A DNA stretch of 64,000 bases from Cervus elaphus (taxonomy: Eukaryota > Chordata > Mammalia > Artiodactyla > Cervidae), in the NCBI RefSeq assembly GCF_910594005.1, contig NC_057828.1:9684235-9748234 (forward strand). The letters run 5' to 3'. A program made the position numbers and the translations under genes. The notes beneath the pieces were generated by a model. It had not been told where the DNA came from, ran no database searches, and saw only the letters and a program-made list of their open reading frames with translations. Position 1 is the stretch's first letter, and every line of letters starts with the position of its first letter. Shown in pieces: positions 13,002 to 24,108 of this stretch.

Positions 13002-14435
13002 AAAAGTAGTCCTTCTGCCACCAAGTACTACTTCCCTCATGTAACCTATGGACCAGGGAGTTGTAGAAACGTTCACGAAAAATTTACACCACACTTTTTG
13101 TCAGACAGTAAAGGTTAGTGGTGAATCAGAAGTAACCTGGTGACAGTTTTGGAAGGACTATAACATCTACAAGATCATAAAAAAAAAAAAACAAAAAAAA
13201 AACCTGACTTTGCTTGGTTCAAGGTTAATGCCATCACCACCAATGGGGTTTAGAAGAACCATTACCTGCACTTTTTTCATGATTTCTGTGGATTTGAGAA
13301 GTTGGATGAGGAGTCCAAAGAGGTCTTCAGCAACTTAGTGACCCTCGACAAGAAGCTGGAGGTAGATCTGCAAGACGATGACTACAATGAACCCCTTGCT
13401 CTACAACACAAGGAGTTTACTAATGAAGACATGGAATTGGAGTCCCAGAGGGAGGACTAAGAGAGACAATGAAAAGAAGTGACTGAAGAACTGAAGAGTT
13501 TCACAACACAGGGAATGGCAAGGGGATTTTCTTTATTTGAGGGGGCTCTGTTAGTTGTTGAGGCACAGGACTGTAGAATGTAGAATGGTACATGAAGGTT
13601 GCCGCAGCCATTCAGAAAGCAATCTGTGCTATCATGTCATCTATGATGAGCAAAAAAGCTACTACCCAGACACCCCTGGGTAATTTTTTCAAGAGGGTAC
13701 ATGGAACTGAATCCAGCAAGGAACCAGAACTGGTGCCTTCAGCATCAGATATGACTGAAACTGCAGCTTGCCCTCTGTCTCCTGTTGCTGATGATCCTTC
13801 AGCTCTACCATCTCCCACCTTTTCTCCCTTTTCCAGTCAGTAACACTTCTTGCCTGTTCACTGGACGCCACTCCCTATAGCCAACTGTTTTACTGTACTG
13901 CTGCACTTTTCAAGGTATTGCATTGTAAGATTAAAAATATTTTCTTTATTTTTTGTGTTTGTTTCTTAAGAATTATTTGCATGAGAAGTATTATAAACCT
14001 ATTACAGAACAGGACTATGTAGTCTATCACTTTCATTGGATATCTAGGCTAACTTTATTGTATTTATAAACATGTTGGATTTATGAATGTGCGCTCAGCA
14101 TGGAACTTGTCCATATGTAAGGGACTTACTCTTTACAAAAATAAATTCAAAATGGATTAAAGATTTAAATTAAGGCCTGAAACATAAAACTTCTAGAAGA
14201 AAACACAGGTGATGCACTATTTGATCTTAGCTTTGGAATATATTTTTGGATCTGTCTTCTCAGGCAAAGGAAACAAAAATAAACAAATGAGACTACATCA
14301 ACTTGAAAAGCTTTGGGACAGTGAAGGAAGCTTTCAATAAAACAGAAAGGTCATCTACAGGATGGGAGAAGATAATTGCACACCATATACCCAAAAAAGG
14401 GGCTAGCGTTAATATAAAAATATACAAAAAATTCA

Positions 14436-16135
14436 TCAGTTCAGTCGCTCACTCATGTTCAACTCTTTGTGAACCCATGGAACACAGAACCCCAAGCCTC
14501 CCTGTCCATTACCAACTCCTGGAGTTTACCCCAACTCATGTCCGTTTACTTCGTGATGACATCCAACCATCTCATCCTCTGTTGTCCCCTTCTCCTCTTG
14601 CCCTCAATCTTCCCCAGCATCAGGGTCTTTTCAATTGAGTCAGCTATTCATATCAGGTGGCCAAAGTATTGGAGTTTCAGGTTCAACATCAGTCCTTCCA
14701 ATGAGCACTCAGAACTGATCTCCTTTAGGATGGACTGGTTGGATCTCCTTGCAGTCCAAGGGGCTCTCAAGAGTCTTCTCCAACACCACAGTTCAAAAGC
14801 ATCAATTCTTCAGTGCGCAACTTTCTTTATAGTCCAACTCTCACATCCTTACATGACTACTGGAAAAACAATAGCCTTGACTAGATGGACCTTTGTTGGC
14901 AAAGTAATGTCTCTGCTTTTTAATACACTGTCTAAGTTGGTCATAACTTTTCTTCCAAGGAGTAAGTGTCTTTTAATTTCAAGGCTGCAGTCCCCATCTG
15001 CAGTGATTTTGGAGTCCAGAAAAGTGAACTCAGCCACTGTTTCCACTTTTCCCCATCTATTTGCCATGAAGTGATGGGAAGAGATGCCTTGATCTTAGTT
15101 TTCCAAATGTTGAGCTTTAAGCCAACTTTTTCACTCTCCTCTTTCACTTACATCAAGAGACTTTTTAGTTCCTCTTCACTTTCTGCCATAAGGGTGGTGC
15201 CATCTGAATATTTGAGGTTATTGATATTTCTCCTGGAAATCTTGATTCCAGCTTGTGCTTCTTCCAGCCCAGCAGTTCTCATGATGTACTCTGCATATAA
15301 GTTAAATAAGCAGGGTGACAATATACAGCCTTGACGTACTCCTTTTCCTATTTGGAACCAGTCTGTTGTTCCATGTCCAGTTCTAACTGTTGCTTCCCGA
15401 CCTGCCTATAAGTTTCTCAAGAGACAGGTCAGGTGGTCTGGTATTCTCATCTCTTTCAGAATTTTCCACAGTTTATTGTGATCCACACAGTCAAAGGCTT
15501 TGGCATAGTCAATAAAGCAGAAATAGATGTTTTCCTGAAACTCTCTTGCTTTTTCAATGATCCAGCGGATGTTGGCAACCTGATCTCTGGTTCCTCTGCC
15601 TTTTCTAAAACCAACTTGAACCTCTGGAAGTTCACGGTTCACGTATTGCTGAAGAATGGCTTGGAGAATTTTGAGCATTACTTTACTAGTGTGTGAGATG
15701 AGTGCAATTCTGCGGTAGTTTGAGCATTCTTTGACATTTCCTTTCTTTGGGATTGGAATGAAAGTGACCTCTTCCAGTCCTGTGGCCACTGCTGAGTTTT
15801 CCAAATTTGCTGGCATATTGAGTGCAGCACTTTCACAGCCTCATCTTTGAAGATTTGAAATAGCTTAACTGGAATTTGATCACCTCCACTAGCTTTGTTT
15901 GTAGTAATGCTTTCTAAGGCCCGCTTGTCTTCACATTCCAGGATGTCTGGCTCTAGGTGAGTGATCACACCTTCGTGCTTATCTGGGTCATGAAGATCTT
16001 TTCTGTACAGTTTTTCTGTGTATTCTTGCCACCTCTTCTTAGTATCTTCTGCTTCTGTCAGGTCCATACCCTTTTTGCCCTTTATTGAGCCCAGCTTTGC
16101 ATGAAATGTTCCCTTGGTATCTCTAATTTTCTTGA
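14436..16135 (-). mobile_element. BovB LINE, 3' half (RT and 3' UTR), minus strand
   Basis: Left edge TCAGTTCAGTCGCTCACTC is the reversed BovB 3' end. Read leftward from 16135 it covers the linker and reverse transcriptase domain to the 3' end. A long open frame at 15406-15816 (minus, 136 codons) carries RT motifs such as FIPIPKKGN, ALISHTSKVMLKIL and FCFIDYAKAFDCVDH. The frame is broken between this and the C-terminal part, so it is not functional. Its 5' edge meets an inverted endonuclease segment of the same family. Confidence 0.93.
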
Positions 16136-17405
16136 GGAGATACTAAATATGAAAAGGCAAAATGACAGGATACTGAAAGAGAAACTCCCCAGGTTGCTAG
16201 GTGCCCAATATGCTACTGGAGATCAGTGGAGAAATAACTCCAGAAACAATGAAGGGATGGAGCCAAAGCAAAAACAACACCCAGTTGTGGATGTGACTGG
16301 TGATAGAAGCAAGGTCCAATGCTGTAAAGAGCAATATTGCATAGGACCCTGGAATGTTAGGTCCATGAATCAAGGCAAATTGAAGTTGTCAAACAGGAAA
16401 TGGCAAGAGTGAACGTCAACATTCTAGGAATCAGCAAACTTAAATGGACTGGAATGGGTGAATTTAACTCAGATGACCATTATATCTATTACTGTGGGCA
16501 GGAATCCCTTAGAAGAAATGGGGTAGCCATCATGGGCAACCAAAGAGTCTGAAATGCAGTTTTTGGATGCAGTCTCAAAAACGACAGAATGACCTCTGTT
16601 CGTTTCCAAGGCAAACCATTCAGTATCATGGTGATCCAAGCCTATGCCCCAACCAGTGATGCTGAAGAAGCTGAAGTTGAACGGTTCTATGAAGACCTAC
16701 AGGACCTTTTAGAACTCACACCCAAAAAAGATGTCCTTTTCATTATTCGGGACTGGAATGCAAAAGTAGGAAGTCTGGAAACACCTGGAGTAACAGGCAA
16801 ATTTGACCTTGTAGTATGGAATGAAGCAGGGCAAAGGCTAAAGGAATTCCGCCAAGAGAATGCACTGGTCATAGCAAACACCCTCTTCCAAAAACACAAG
16901 AGAAGACTCTACACATGGACATTACCAGATGGTCAACACCGAAATCAGATTGATTATATTCTTTGCTGCCAAAAATGGAGAAGCTCTATACAGTCAGCAA
17001 AAACAAGACTAGGAGCTGACTGTGGCCCAGATCATGAGCTCCTCATTGCCAAATTCAGACTTAAACTGAAGAAAGTAGGGAAAACCACTAGACCATTCAG
17101 GTATGACCTAAATCAAATCCCTTATGTTTATACAGTGGCAATGAGAAATAGATTAAAGGGACTAGATCTGATAGACAGAGTGCCCAATGAACTATGGACG
17201 GAGGTTCGTGACATTGTACAGGAGACAGGGATCAAGACCATCCCCATGGAAAAGAAACACAAAATAGCAAATGGCTGTCTGAGGAGACCTTACAAATAGC
17301 TGTGAAAAGAGGAGAAGCCAAAAGCAAAGGAGAAAAGGAAAGGTATTCCCATTTGAATGTAGAGTTCCAAAGGAGAGATAAGAAAGCCTTTTTCAGGGAT
17401 CAATG
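16136..17405 (+). pseudogene. BovB endonuclease segment, inverted relative to its RT half
   Basis: Plus-strand BovB ORF N-terminal part, an apurinic-like endonuclease that nicks target DNA for retrotransposition. It runs from AATATGAAAAGGCAAAATG through GPWNVRSMNQGKL, ILGISKLKWTGMG, the long open frame 16589-17299 (236 codons: QAYAPTSDAEEAEVERFYED, DWNAKVGS, NQIDYILC, GPDHELLIAKFRL) to the start of the linker near 17405. Defects: a one-base loss near 16380 shifts frame; the catalytic Glu of 'GISEL' is Lys (codon 16436-16438); a TGA at 16550-16552. It is the only BovB protein-coding segment of any length in sense with KCNT2. Confidence 0.9.
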
Positions 17406-18024
17406 CTAGCATGTTAGATGAGTGCAATTGTGTGGTAGTTTGACTATTCTTTGGCATTTCCTTTCTTTGGGATTGGAGTGAAAACTGACCTTTTCAGTCC
17501 TGTGGCCACTGCTGAGTTTTCCAAATTTGCTGGTATAGTGAATGCAGCACATTAACAGCATCATCCCTTAGGATTTTAAATAGCTCAAGTGGAATTCCAT
17601 CACCTCTGCTAGGTTTGTTCACAGTGATGCTTTGTAAAGCCCACTTGACTTTGCATTTCAGGATGTCTCACTGTAGGTGAGTGATCACACCACTGTGCTT
17701 ATCTGGGTCATGAAGATCTTTTTTGTTTAGTTCTTCTGTGTATTCTTGCCACCTCTTCTTTATATCTTCTGTTTCGTTAGGTCCATACCATTTCTGTCCT
17801 TTATTGTGCCCATCTTTGCATGAAATATTCCCTTGGTATCTCTAATTTTCTTGAAGAGATCTCTAGTCTTTTCCATTCTGTTGTTTTCCTCTATTTCTTT
17901 GCACTGATCATTTAGGAAGGCTTTCTTATTTGTCCTCGCTCTTCTTTGGAACTCTGCATTCATATGGGTATATCTTTCCTTTTCTCCTTTGTCTTTAGCT
18001 TATCTTCTATTCTCAGCTATTTAG
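17406..18024 (-). mobile_element. BovB LINE internal segment, minus strand
   Basis: Starts CTAGCATGTTAGATGAGTGC, directly abutting the inverted segment, and covers the RT N-terminal and linker region up to CTCAGCTATTT. It overlaps in family coordinates with 15690-16135 (same region, second copy) and has neither a 3' end nor a 5' end of the family. Confidence 0.88.
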
Positions 18025-19153
18025 CAGGTGTTTATTAAAGTTGTATTAATGATTAAGTGCATTTTGGAGACCATAATTTTTGTTTGTGATGAAGTTTTTT
18101 CCTCTTGTTCGTATTAGTCATTTGGGATTGTTTTTTCCTTCTATTTCCTTTCACCCATATTTGTTAATTTGCCTTCCATATAATTAGAATAAAGTGATTG
18201 AGCTATGTAATTGTTAAAGATGCTTAAGTGGAAAAACAGGTTTCTTGACCTACAAATTGGATTTTTTTGTGGCAACTGCTGAAATAAACAAATTAAAAAA
18301 TCATTTGAACATCTGCAGATTACAGTGAGAAATGAATTCAGCTTGAGGCTTTGTATAATATATTTCTTTATATTAATTATGTTCTTTTATGTGCACCAGG
18401 AACTTTGTTTCACATTCAATTATTTAAACTAATTGAAACTTTTAAAATTGAAGCTTTATATTTTATTTAAATGAAAGATTCTGAGTTATTAGGTATATAT
18501 CCTTCATATGCTGGAAACCTATGTTATTTTCAAAGGGCACACATTGATTTATAACCAGAATAATAGGTTCCTATTAATACTCTTCCTCATGAAAGAAATT
18601 CAAGCAGCTTTTAAAGTACTTGAAACTGTAAAGATAATGACCTCATTTTGGGGAAATTTGTTAGACTATTAGTATCCTTGACTTTTTTTTTCCTTGATTT
18701 TTAAGTCATTGTTTTGCTAGTGAAGTGTCATTATTTACCTGTGAATCTCTCTGAACACATTTCAGTTAATTTTAACCAACTTTATTTTTGTGTGATGGAT
18801 TTCTATGTGTGTACTTTCAGTCTTTGTGGCAGTAAAACTTTGATAATGAAAGGCAAATTACTGAAGCTAATAAATGGCTCATAAATGCTGTGAAGTCCAC
18901 CTTTTCCATTCCCATTAAAATGAATAAAAGATAATTTGTCATTACAAAAGACCTTTTGTTTCTTTAACAGGAAGTTTTGAGTTATATAATGTAGAACCAA
19001 CACATCATGGGGAATGCAAAAAAAAAAAAAAGTGTAAGGCAGTCAGTGCCTTTGTGTTGGTAACATTTGAGGAATAGACAAGCATACATTATACTCACCA
19101 AATAAAACTATTAATACAACATAGGTCCTGAACAAGAATCAGAACAAGTGCTA
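18025..19153. other. KCNT2 intron 1, no recognised feature
   Basis: AT-rich unique DNA. An A-run lies at 19018-19031. No L1 continuation of the element broken at 14435 was found here. Confidence 0.6.
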
Positions 19154-19343
19154 CAGTTGACCCTTGAACAACACAGTATTGAACTGAGTGTGTCCACTTG
19201 TATGTGGATCCTTTTTAATGGTAAATATCACAGTAGTACCTGGTCTGTGGTTGGTTGAGCCAAGGGACACAAAAAGCTGACTGTAAAGTTATAAGTGAAC
19301 TTTTGACTGATTTCTAACCTTTGCATTGTTTAAGGGTAAACTC
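19154..19343. mobile_element. Tigger-type MITE (MER2-like)
   Basis: Left terminus CAGTTGACCCTTGAACAACA and right terminus TGTTTAAGGGTAAACTC form inverted repeats. The flanks are TA on the left and GA on the right (expected TA duplication). About 190 bp, so internally deleted relative to the family. Confidence 0.85.
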
Positions 19344-19366
19344 GATATATCATTTGGATACATATC

Positions 19367-19549
19367 TACCTGCAAGACAGGAGAACCAGGTTCCATCCTT
19401 GGGTTGGGAAGATTCCCTGGAGAATGGAATGGCTACCGATTCTAATATTCTTGCCTGGAGAATTCCATGGACTGAGAACCCTGGCGGGCTACAGGCCATG
19501 GGGTTGCAGAGTCGGACATGACTGAGCAACCAACACTTTCTTTTTCCAG
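19367..19549 (+). repeat. Bov-tA SINE, 5'-truncated
   Basis: Begins at CTACCTGCAAGACAGGAG and runs through GAGTCGGACATGACTGAGC to an AACACTTTCTTTTTCC end. The tRNA head is missing. Confidence 0.92.
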
Positions 19550-20049
19550 TTGTGTTTGAACATTTGAATTGTCCACATCTCATGAATCCCCACTTTTCTC
19601 TGGCTTTTCCATAGCTTCATCTTGCAATATAGATCTAAATTTGACCTTTCCCAGAGCAGGCTCACATACCTATCAGTGAAATTCCTTTTTGTAAAGGAAC
19701 ATTGAACTCACAAACAATAACACTCTTAACTTATTCCTGAATGAAGCTTATCTAACAAACATTTCTCCATAAGACATATCCCAGCCTGTCATCTAGGAAC
19801 CCAGACAGCACCTGAGCATTGCAGCTTTTGGGTTCCTTTGAAGAGTGAAATCACCAACAGAAAGCACACCAAAACATGCAAAATACTTGATACTAAAGAG
19901 ACCATGGAAAAGGCACTTATTTGAAATATGGTAGCTGGCACAAGAAGACAGGGCACTTTTTGCTGCTTCATGAAAACCCACAGGTGACTTGAAAACACCG
20001 ACAATAATGGTTTAGTCATTTTCTATCTGTTCACTAACTATTTTCCAGC

Positions 20050-20066
20050 AAAAAAAAAAAAAAAAA
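20050..20066. repeat. Poly-A tract (17 nt)
   Basis: Uninterrupted A17. Confidence 0.95.
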
Positions 20067-20124
20067 TCACCAAAATACACTTGTCTAATATTTGCTTTCC
20101 TGTTAAATGACACCCATATCTATC

Positions 20125-20490
20125 AGATACTTAGGCTAGAAATCTGGGAGTCAAATTTGACTTGTTTTCTTCACAGGGACCTTGAACATGTCACCAAACT
20201 GTCATTTCTAGTACTAACAAATGTTTGTTTTTAAATTCACTTGACATCCTTTTTTTTTTTTTTCTTTCCCCTGAACTACTGGGTTTCCTCACATTTAATC
20301 TTGACCCTTTTAATGCAATCTCTATACTGATTAGACCTATAAAAACCACAGACATAACAATTTTCTGTGTAAATGGCTCACCATTACTTTCAAGTCCAAG
20401 TTCAAACTCCTTGATATGATTTATAAAACCCTGCCACCTTTTCTTGATTACTTTCCATCTCTTTTTCTGCTCCAGTCACAACAATATATA
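20125..20490 (-). repeat. L2 LINE relic
   Basis: Phrases in the order of a reversed L2: CTGGGAGTCAAATTTGACTT, then GTCCAAGTTCAAACTCCTTG and TAAAACCCTGCCACCTTTTC. A T-run lies at 20251-20263. Confidence 0.5.
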
Positions 20491-23184
20491 AAATAGATAT
20501 AAAACTGGAGATTATATAGAAAAACACTCCCTGTATTCATAAAAATTGAAACATGACATTTTATTTAAATCAATTTTTCTAAGCTAGGATACAGTTTAAT
20601 GCTACTTTAGATCTTATTCAATTTTCCTGTCTACTTATAGTGAGAGATGTATGCAAAATGAAATTTTGATAGCTAGAACTACCTCAATAAGCTGATATCC
20701 AAAGTTCTAAATCCAATACCCTCAATGTAGAAATGTCCTAATGCAATTCTAATGTCATTTTTCAATATCATTTATGTTAATAATATTTAAGATATAGGAA
20801 CATGAAGATCTTGCTTAGCATTGAAAATAAATCTTATATGATTTTTAATGTGAACTGTATGTTTTACATCATAATACATCATTTTGCCTCTTTATTTTTA
20901 TACCACTGGCATCCAGTTGCTCATTTTTGAAAATGAATCTTGATTTCTCTCTGGAAAACCAGCTTTTCTTTTATCTCAGTGCACCCTACCCTTAACCAAG
21001 CTGCAGATTTGAGACTTAAAGATATGACCAAGGCTAAGCCAGCTTCAGAGAACTTCATCCCTTGACCTCAGTGTTTAATTTAGGGATTGATGCACGGCAT
21101 AGTCAGAGCCATTGACAGCCTGTGATCAATGAAATTCTGGTAAAGTCTTGCTTTTTTTTTCTTTCTGCATTTAACATGAATAGATGTAATTTCTGGAGCA
21201 TTTGAGTTCATCTCATTACTATAAAGGAAAATCTGTTTCAGGATTAAGTAAGGGAAATGAAGTTGAGAGATGGAGAAAAATAAAATTTTGGTGAAATTGA
21301 TGAGCTCCTGCTTTAAGCCATTCCTGCGGTCAACCTAAGGCTGGCACTTTTCTATTATGAAAGAGTTTAAATTCCTTTTTTAATTTAAAAGAGTTGGAAT
21401 AGGTCTCTTTTCTCAGTTGAAAACTGAAGAGTCCTAAGCAGTGCAACACATAACAATATAGTCATTTCAGTCATCTGCAATTTTTTTTGAGTCAGAGCAT
21501 AAATATGTAAAGTTTTAGTAACTTCATTACCTTAGATTTTACTGAGTTGTACGATAACATTATTTTCACATATGCACATCTGTTCTTCATCAGAAACCAC
21601 TGGAATCTCTATTATTTATACTTTTTGCATATGTACTGTTTTCCACCGTTTGCATATTAAAGACCTTTAAGGACAGCAAAATTCATGTTCTCACTTAAAT
21701 TTGTAACTTTTGTTAATATGAATTAACACAAAGTACATTTACAAGCAAGTTTAATTAAAAAAGAAGGGTAAATTGTTATATATACATGAAGACAATGAAA
21801 GCTAGTTTGAAATGGAATTGCCAAGTACAGATTCTTTCTTCACAAACATACTGGTTAAATATAACTATGGAGATTTTATATTCTTTGGTTTTTAGAGAAA
21901 ACTACACATATTATTGGCGCTTTTTTTCCCCTTAAAGGAAAATATGATTCCATCATTAAGAGGAAAAAGTCCATTATAATTGATTCTCACTTATTTTTAC
22001 AAGATGTGTCTATAGTGAGGCTTTAATTTCACATCAACTTTTATCCAATCCAAAGGAATGCCTTTCCTGTTAATGGAGTGTCAGTGTGTGCTCAACTTTT
22101 ATGAATGTAAAAATGAAATACGCATATTTCATAAATAGTAGAGTGGTAAGCAAGTTTTCATGGTACTAGTATTCCTGAAATTATCTATTTTATGGTGTGA
22201 TATGACTGCCTTCTAATAGAAACCTAGCAGCCTTGTATTTTGCAAGTCTTCTTAACAGGGACTAGAATGTGAGGTGATGGCCTTCTGAGTTCTGGTGACC
22301 AACCTCAGGATCCTTTGAAGAGGCTGTGCTATAGTCCTCCCTATAGCTGTGGATGCCAGTAAAATTGTCTTCATCTAAAAAAGTGTTGCAAGTACTTTAC
22401 AGCCATCTTGATAGCTCCTTTCCAGGAATATTAGCAGTGATGATAAACCAGGATGTAGAGTTTTCCCCAGTCGTTTCAGTACTTTAAAACTCTTGTCAGT
22501 TTTCCTAAATCAGAGGCATGAGTTATGAGGATGAAGTTTTGGAATGGATTCTGTCATCTATTATGGTTTTGTTTCTTTATTTCTTTGTCTTTTGAGATGA
22601 ATTCTGTTCATTTTTTTCCCTCTTAACACACTGATGGTTAAAATTTAGACTTAATTCATCAGGGAGATATCTTACATGCTTTATTTCATGAGAGAATAGT
22701 TTCACAATTCTAAAAGGCATGTTTTGGCAGAATTTCTAAAGTGATAATTTTGGATTTAATGATTTATTAATATGTAAAAGAAAAACACCCAACAAAAATA
22801 AACAAATGGAAATGTTTAAGTAAATGTATGTCTGTGTTTACATAGTACGCATTTTTTGGCCACATTTTATGAGTAATTTATGCAGAATTCAAAAATTATT
22901 CTGAAAGTATTAGAAAATATATATATATATTCTCAGTAGTGCTCTGCCACAGAGAATAAATAATAATACTACTGATTATTTTGGCGGGCAGAGGAAGGAA
23001 GGTTGAAGGCGATACTGGGGAAATTTTAAATAAGCCCCAGCATCAGAATGTATAAAGGAAGGATGGTGGAAAATTAGAAGAATCTTCAGAAGAGATTTTA
23101 GATTGAGAATATGATTTGACAGATAAGAATGTAAATAATCACGAAGAAAAAAACAAGCTTTTAAGTAGCAAAATTATTTCAACC
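20491..23184. other. KCNT2 intron 1, long stretch without recent repeats
   Basis: 2.7 kb of AT-rich DNA with no Bov-tA, BovB or L1 insertion seen. A short AT run lies at 22917-22931. No coding evidence. Confidence 0.55.
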
Positions 23185-23529
23185 CTCAGCAACTATATTG
23201 TGTACCTGTTATGTGTACCTGGCACTATGTTGGGTTCTGAGAACACAATCAAAATGAACAAAGTAACTGGTGAACCTATTTGCAGGGAAGGAATGGAGAT
23301 GCAAAATAGAGAATGGCCACGTGGACACAGCGGGGGGGAAGGAGAGGGCTGGATGAGTTGAGAAAGTAGTAGTGATTTACATACATTATCATGTGTAAAA
23401 TGGAGAGCTACTGGGAAGCTGCCAAATAGCACAGGGAGGTCAACTTGGTGCTCCGTGATGACCTGGGTGGGGGGAGCAGGAGGGAGACCCAAGAGGGAGG
23501 GGATTGTATACATAAACATATATACATAT

Positions 23530-23757
23530 GGGCTTCCCGGGTGGCGCTAGTGGTAAGGAATCTGCCTGCCAGTTCAGGGGATGCAAGAGATGCAGGTTCT
23601 ATCCCTGGGTTGGCAAGATCCCCTGGAGTAAGAAATGGCAGCCCACTCCAGTATTCTTGCCTGGAAAAATTCCATGTACAGAGAGCTTAGTGGGGTACAG
23701 CCCATGGGGTCACAGAGAGTAGGACAAGACTGCGTGGTTGAGCACACAGCAGATAGA
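23530..23757 (+). repeat. Bov-tA SINE, unit 1 of 3
   Basis: Head GGGCTTCCCGGGTGGCGCTAG, 3' end near GAGCACACAGC, then (GATA) repeats at 23753-23773. Confidence 0.93.
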
Positions 23758-23775
23758 CAGATAGATAGATATAGC

Positions 23776-23892
23776 TGGGCTTCCCTGGTAGCTCAGCTGG
23801 TAAAGAATCCGCATGCAATGCAAGAGACCCCAGTTCAATTCCTGGGTTGAGAAGATTCCCTGGAGAAGGGATAGGCTACCCACTCCAGTCTT
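23776..23892 (+). repeat. Bov-tA SINE, unit 2 of 3 (3'-truncated)
   Basis: GGGCTTCCCTGGTAGCTCAG to CCCACTCCAGTCTTT, where it joins unit 3 without its own 3' end. Confidence 0.92.
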
Positions 23893-24108
23893 TGGGCTTC
23901 CCTGGTGGCTCAGATAGTAAAGAATCTACCTGTAATGCAGGAGACCTGGGTTTGATCTCTGGGTTGGGAAGATTCCCTGGAGGAAGGCATAGCAACCCAC
24001 TCCAGTATTCTTGTCTGGAGAGTCCCCAAGGACAGAGTAGCCTGGTGGGCTACAGTTCATAGGGTCACAAAGAGTTGGACACTACTGATCGACTAATCAC
24101 ACACATTT
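23893..24108 (+). repeat. Bov-tA SINE, unit 3 of 3
   Basis: GGGCTTCCCTGGTGGCTCAG to GACTAATCACACACATT. Fused head to tail with unit 2. Confidence 0.92.

Larger units (their letters stand above)
11405..13843 (+). pseudogene. Tigger transposase pseudogene
   Basis: Conceptual fragments match a Tigger-type transposase (CENP-B-like helix-turn-helix plus DDE domain) that cuts and pastes its own DNA in the nucleus. The N-terminal part starts near ATGTCCAGAAGCAAG (11406). DDE-domain pieces include the motif corresponding to DNAPGHPPF, around 12515-12545, degraded. Only the C-terminal tail keeps a long open frame (13592-13843, 83 codons, TTQTPLGNFFKRV ... SALPSP). Stops, frameshifts and the two SINE insertions (one nested pair) make it non-functional. 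An A-rich run at 13179-13202 replaces part of the sequence. No sign of domestication is seen. Confidence 0.82.
11197..14131 (+). mobile_element. TcMar-Tigger DNA transposon remnant inserted in L1
   Basis: Left end CAGTAAATCTTCTGC and right end TAAGGGACTTACTC are degraded inverted termini (pattern CAGTAAGTCCC). L1 ORF2 sequence continues on both sides: ...TCTCACACTAA, then TTTACAAAAATAAATTC. The body encodes a broken pogo/Tigger-type transposase and is interrupted by SINEs at 11811-12020 and 12572-13001. Internal divergence and many stops indicate an old copy. Confidence 0.85.
7205..14435 (+). mobile_element. L1 LINE, sense strand, with 5' UTR, interrupted and 3'-lost
   Basis: Pieces are 7205-7797, 7941-11196 and 14132-14435. 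The 5' UTR begins AAATGGTGGAGTTGGAAG. ORF1 remnants run about 8335-8755. ORF2 then appears directly at its endonuclease region with VGDFNTTLTPIT (about 8789), so the ORF1 end and ORF2 start are deleted. The RT active-site codons for YADDM are at 10427-10441, then C-terminal ORF2 to 14435. Many stops make it dead. It is interrupted by a truncated SINE, a Tigger transposon and then a BovB complex, after which no 3' UTR was recognised. It lies in the same orientation as KCNT2. Confidence 0.85.

Noticed and set aside
14469..15074. 201-codon plus-strand open frame
   Set aside because: It is the antisense of BovB RT and 3' UTR. The same frame recurs at 26600, 33495 and 35049 because the element is repeated, not because of selection.
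23530..24108. CRISPR-like array
   Set aside because: The repeated units are Bov-tA SINE copies of about 120-220 bp fused together, not short repeats with spacers.
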